Shown here one piece after another: positions 5,761-5,792 of a stretch of 5,792 nucleotides of DNA. A program made the position numbers and the translations under genes. The number at the start of each line of letters is the position of its first letter. The first letter of the stretch is position 1. The stretch is from an uncultured Acidimicrobiaceae bacterium. GTDB taxonomy: Bacteria > Actinomycetota > Acidimicrobiia > Acidimicrobiales > Ilumatobacteraceae. Below the pieces are notes generated by a model, which saw nothing but the letters and a program-made list of their open reading frames with translations, did no database searches and was not told where the DNA came from. The DNA lies in NCBI GenBank assembly GCA_903919215.1, contig CAIXHI010000507.1, positions 1 through 5,792 of the forward strand, in the 5' to 3' direction.

Positions 5761-5792
5761 GTGCCGCTCCAGATCCGCTTCGTCACTTCGGC
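5761..5792 (+). CDS. Possible start of next gene, cut by window end
   Basis: A GTG two bases after the lipoprotein stop codon opens a frame, MPLQIRFVTS, that stays open to the window end (10 codons). Such tight spacing is common between co-transcribed genes, but there is no clear ribosome site and the fragment is far too short to assign a product. Confidence 0.25.
   Translation, partial: MPLQIRFVTS

Overview
The window is GC-rich (roughly two thirds G+C by eye). Third codon positions are strongly G/C, and GTG starts and Ala/Thr-rich proteins are common. This, with the fused E1 alpha-beta type, suggests an actinomycete-like bacterium (Actinomycetota, possibly Acidimicrobiia). No rRNA or other marker gene is present to confirm this. 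All supported genes lie on the + strand and the window is densely coding.

Layout. Positions 1-197 hold no convincing gene. They contain two copies of a repeat of about 70 bp (1-73 and 111-178; the first 41 bases are identical), a 12-bp inverted-repeat arm shared between the copies, and a G-quadruplex-type motif in each copy. Next comes a fused thiamine-diphosphate 2-oxoacid dehydrogenase E1 (alpha and beta in one chain, 198-2366). After 89 bases without a recognisable signal comes a compact three-gene cluster. It encodes a five-helix ferric-reductase-like membrane protein with two pairs of heme-ligand histidines (2456-2998), a membrane-anchored FMN_bind protein with an SGAT flavinylation motif (3036-3929), and an ApbE-type FAD:protein FMN transferase (3944-4711). 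A two-domain predicted lipoprotein of unknown function follows (4772-5758), probably from its own promoter. A possible next gene begins at 5761 and runs off the end.

How they work together. The central trio reads as a transmembrane electron-transfer module. The cytochrome-like protein would carry electrons across the membrane through two stacked b hemes. The FMN_bind domain, held outside by a single helix, would carry a covalent FMN as donor or acceptor, and ApbE would attach that FMN to the Thr of SGAT. Flavinylated extracytosolic electron-transfer systems of this general type are known, so the module is not a new class. Three details deserve attention: the soluble cytosolic domain is missing from the cytochrome partner, the FMN protein has a long basic cytoplasmic tail, and ApbE has no export signal although its target domain appears to lie outside. 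The E1 enzyme makes acyl groups for a lipoyl E2 that is not in the window; no functional link to the trio is visible.
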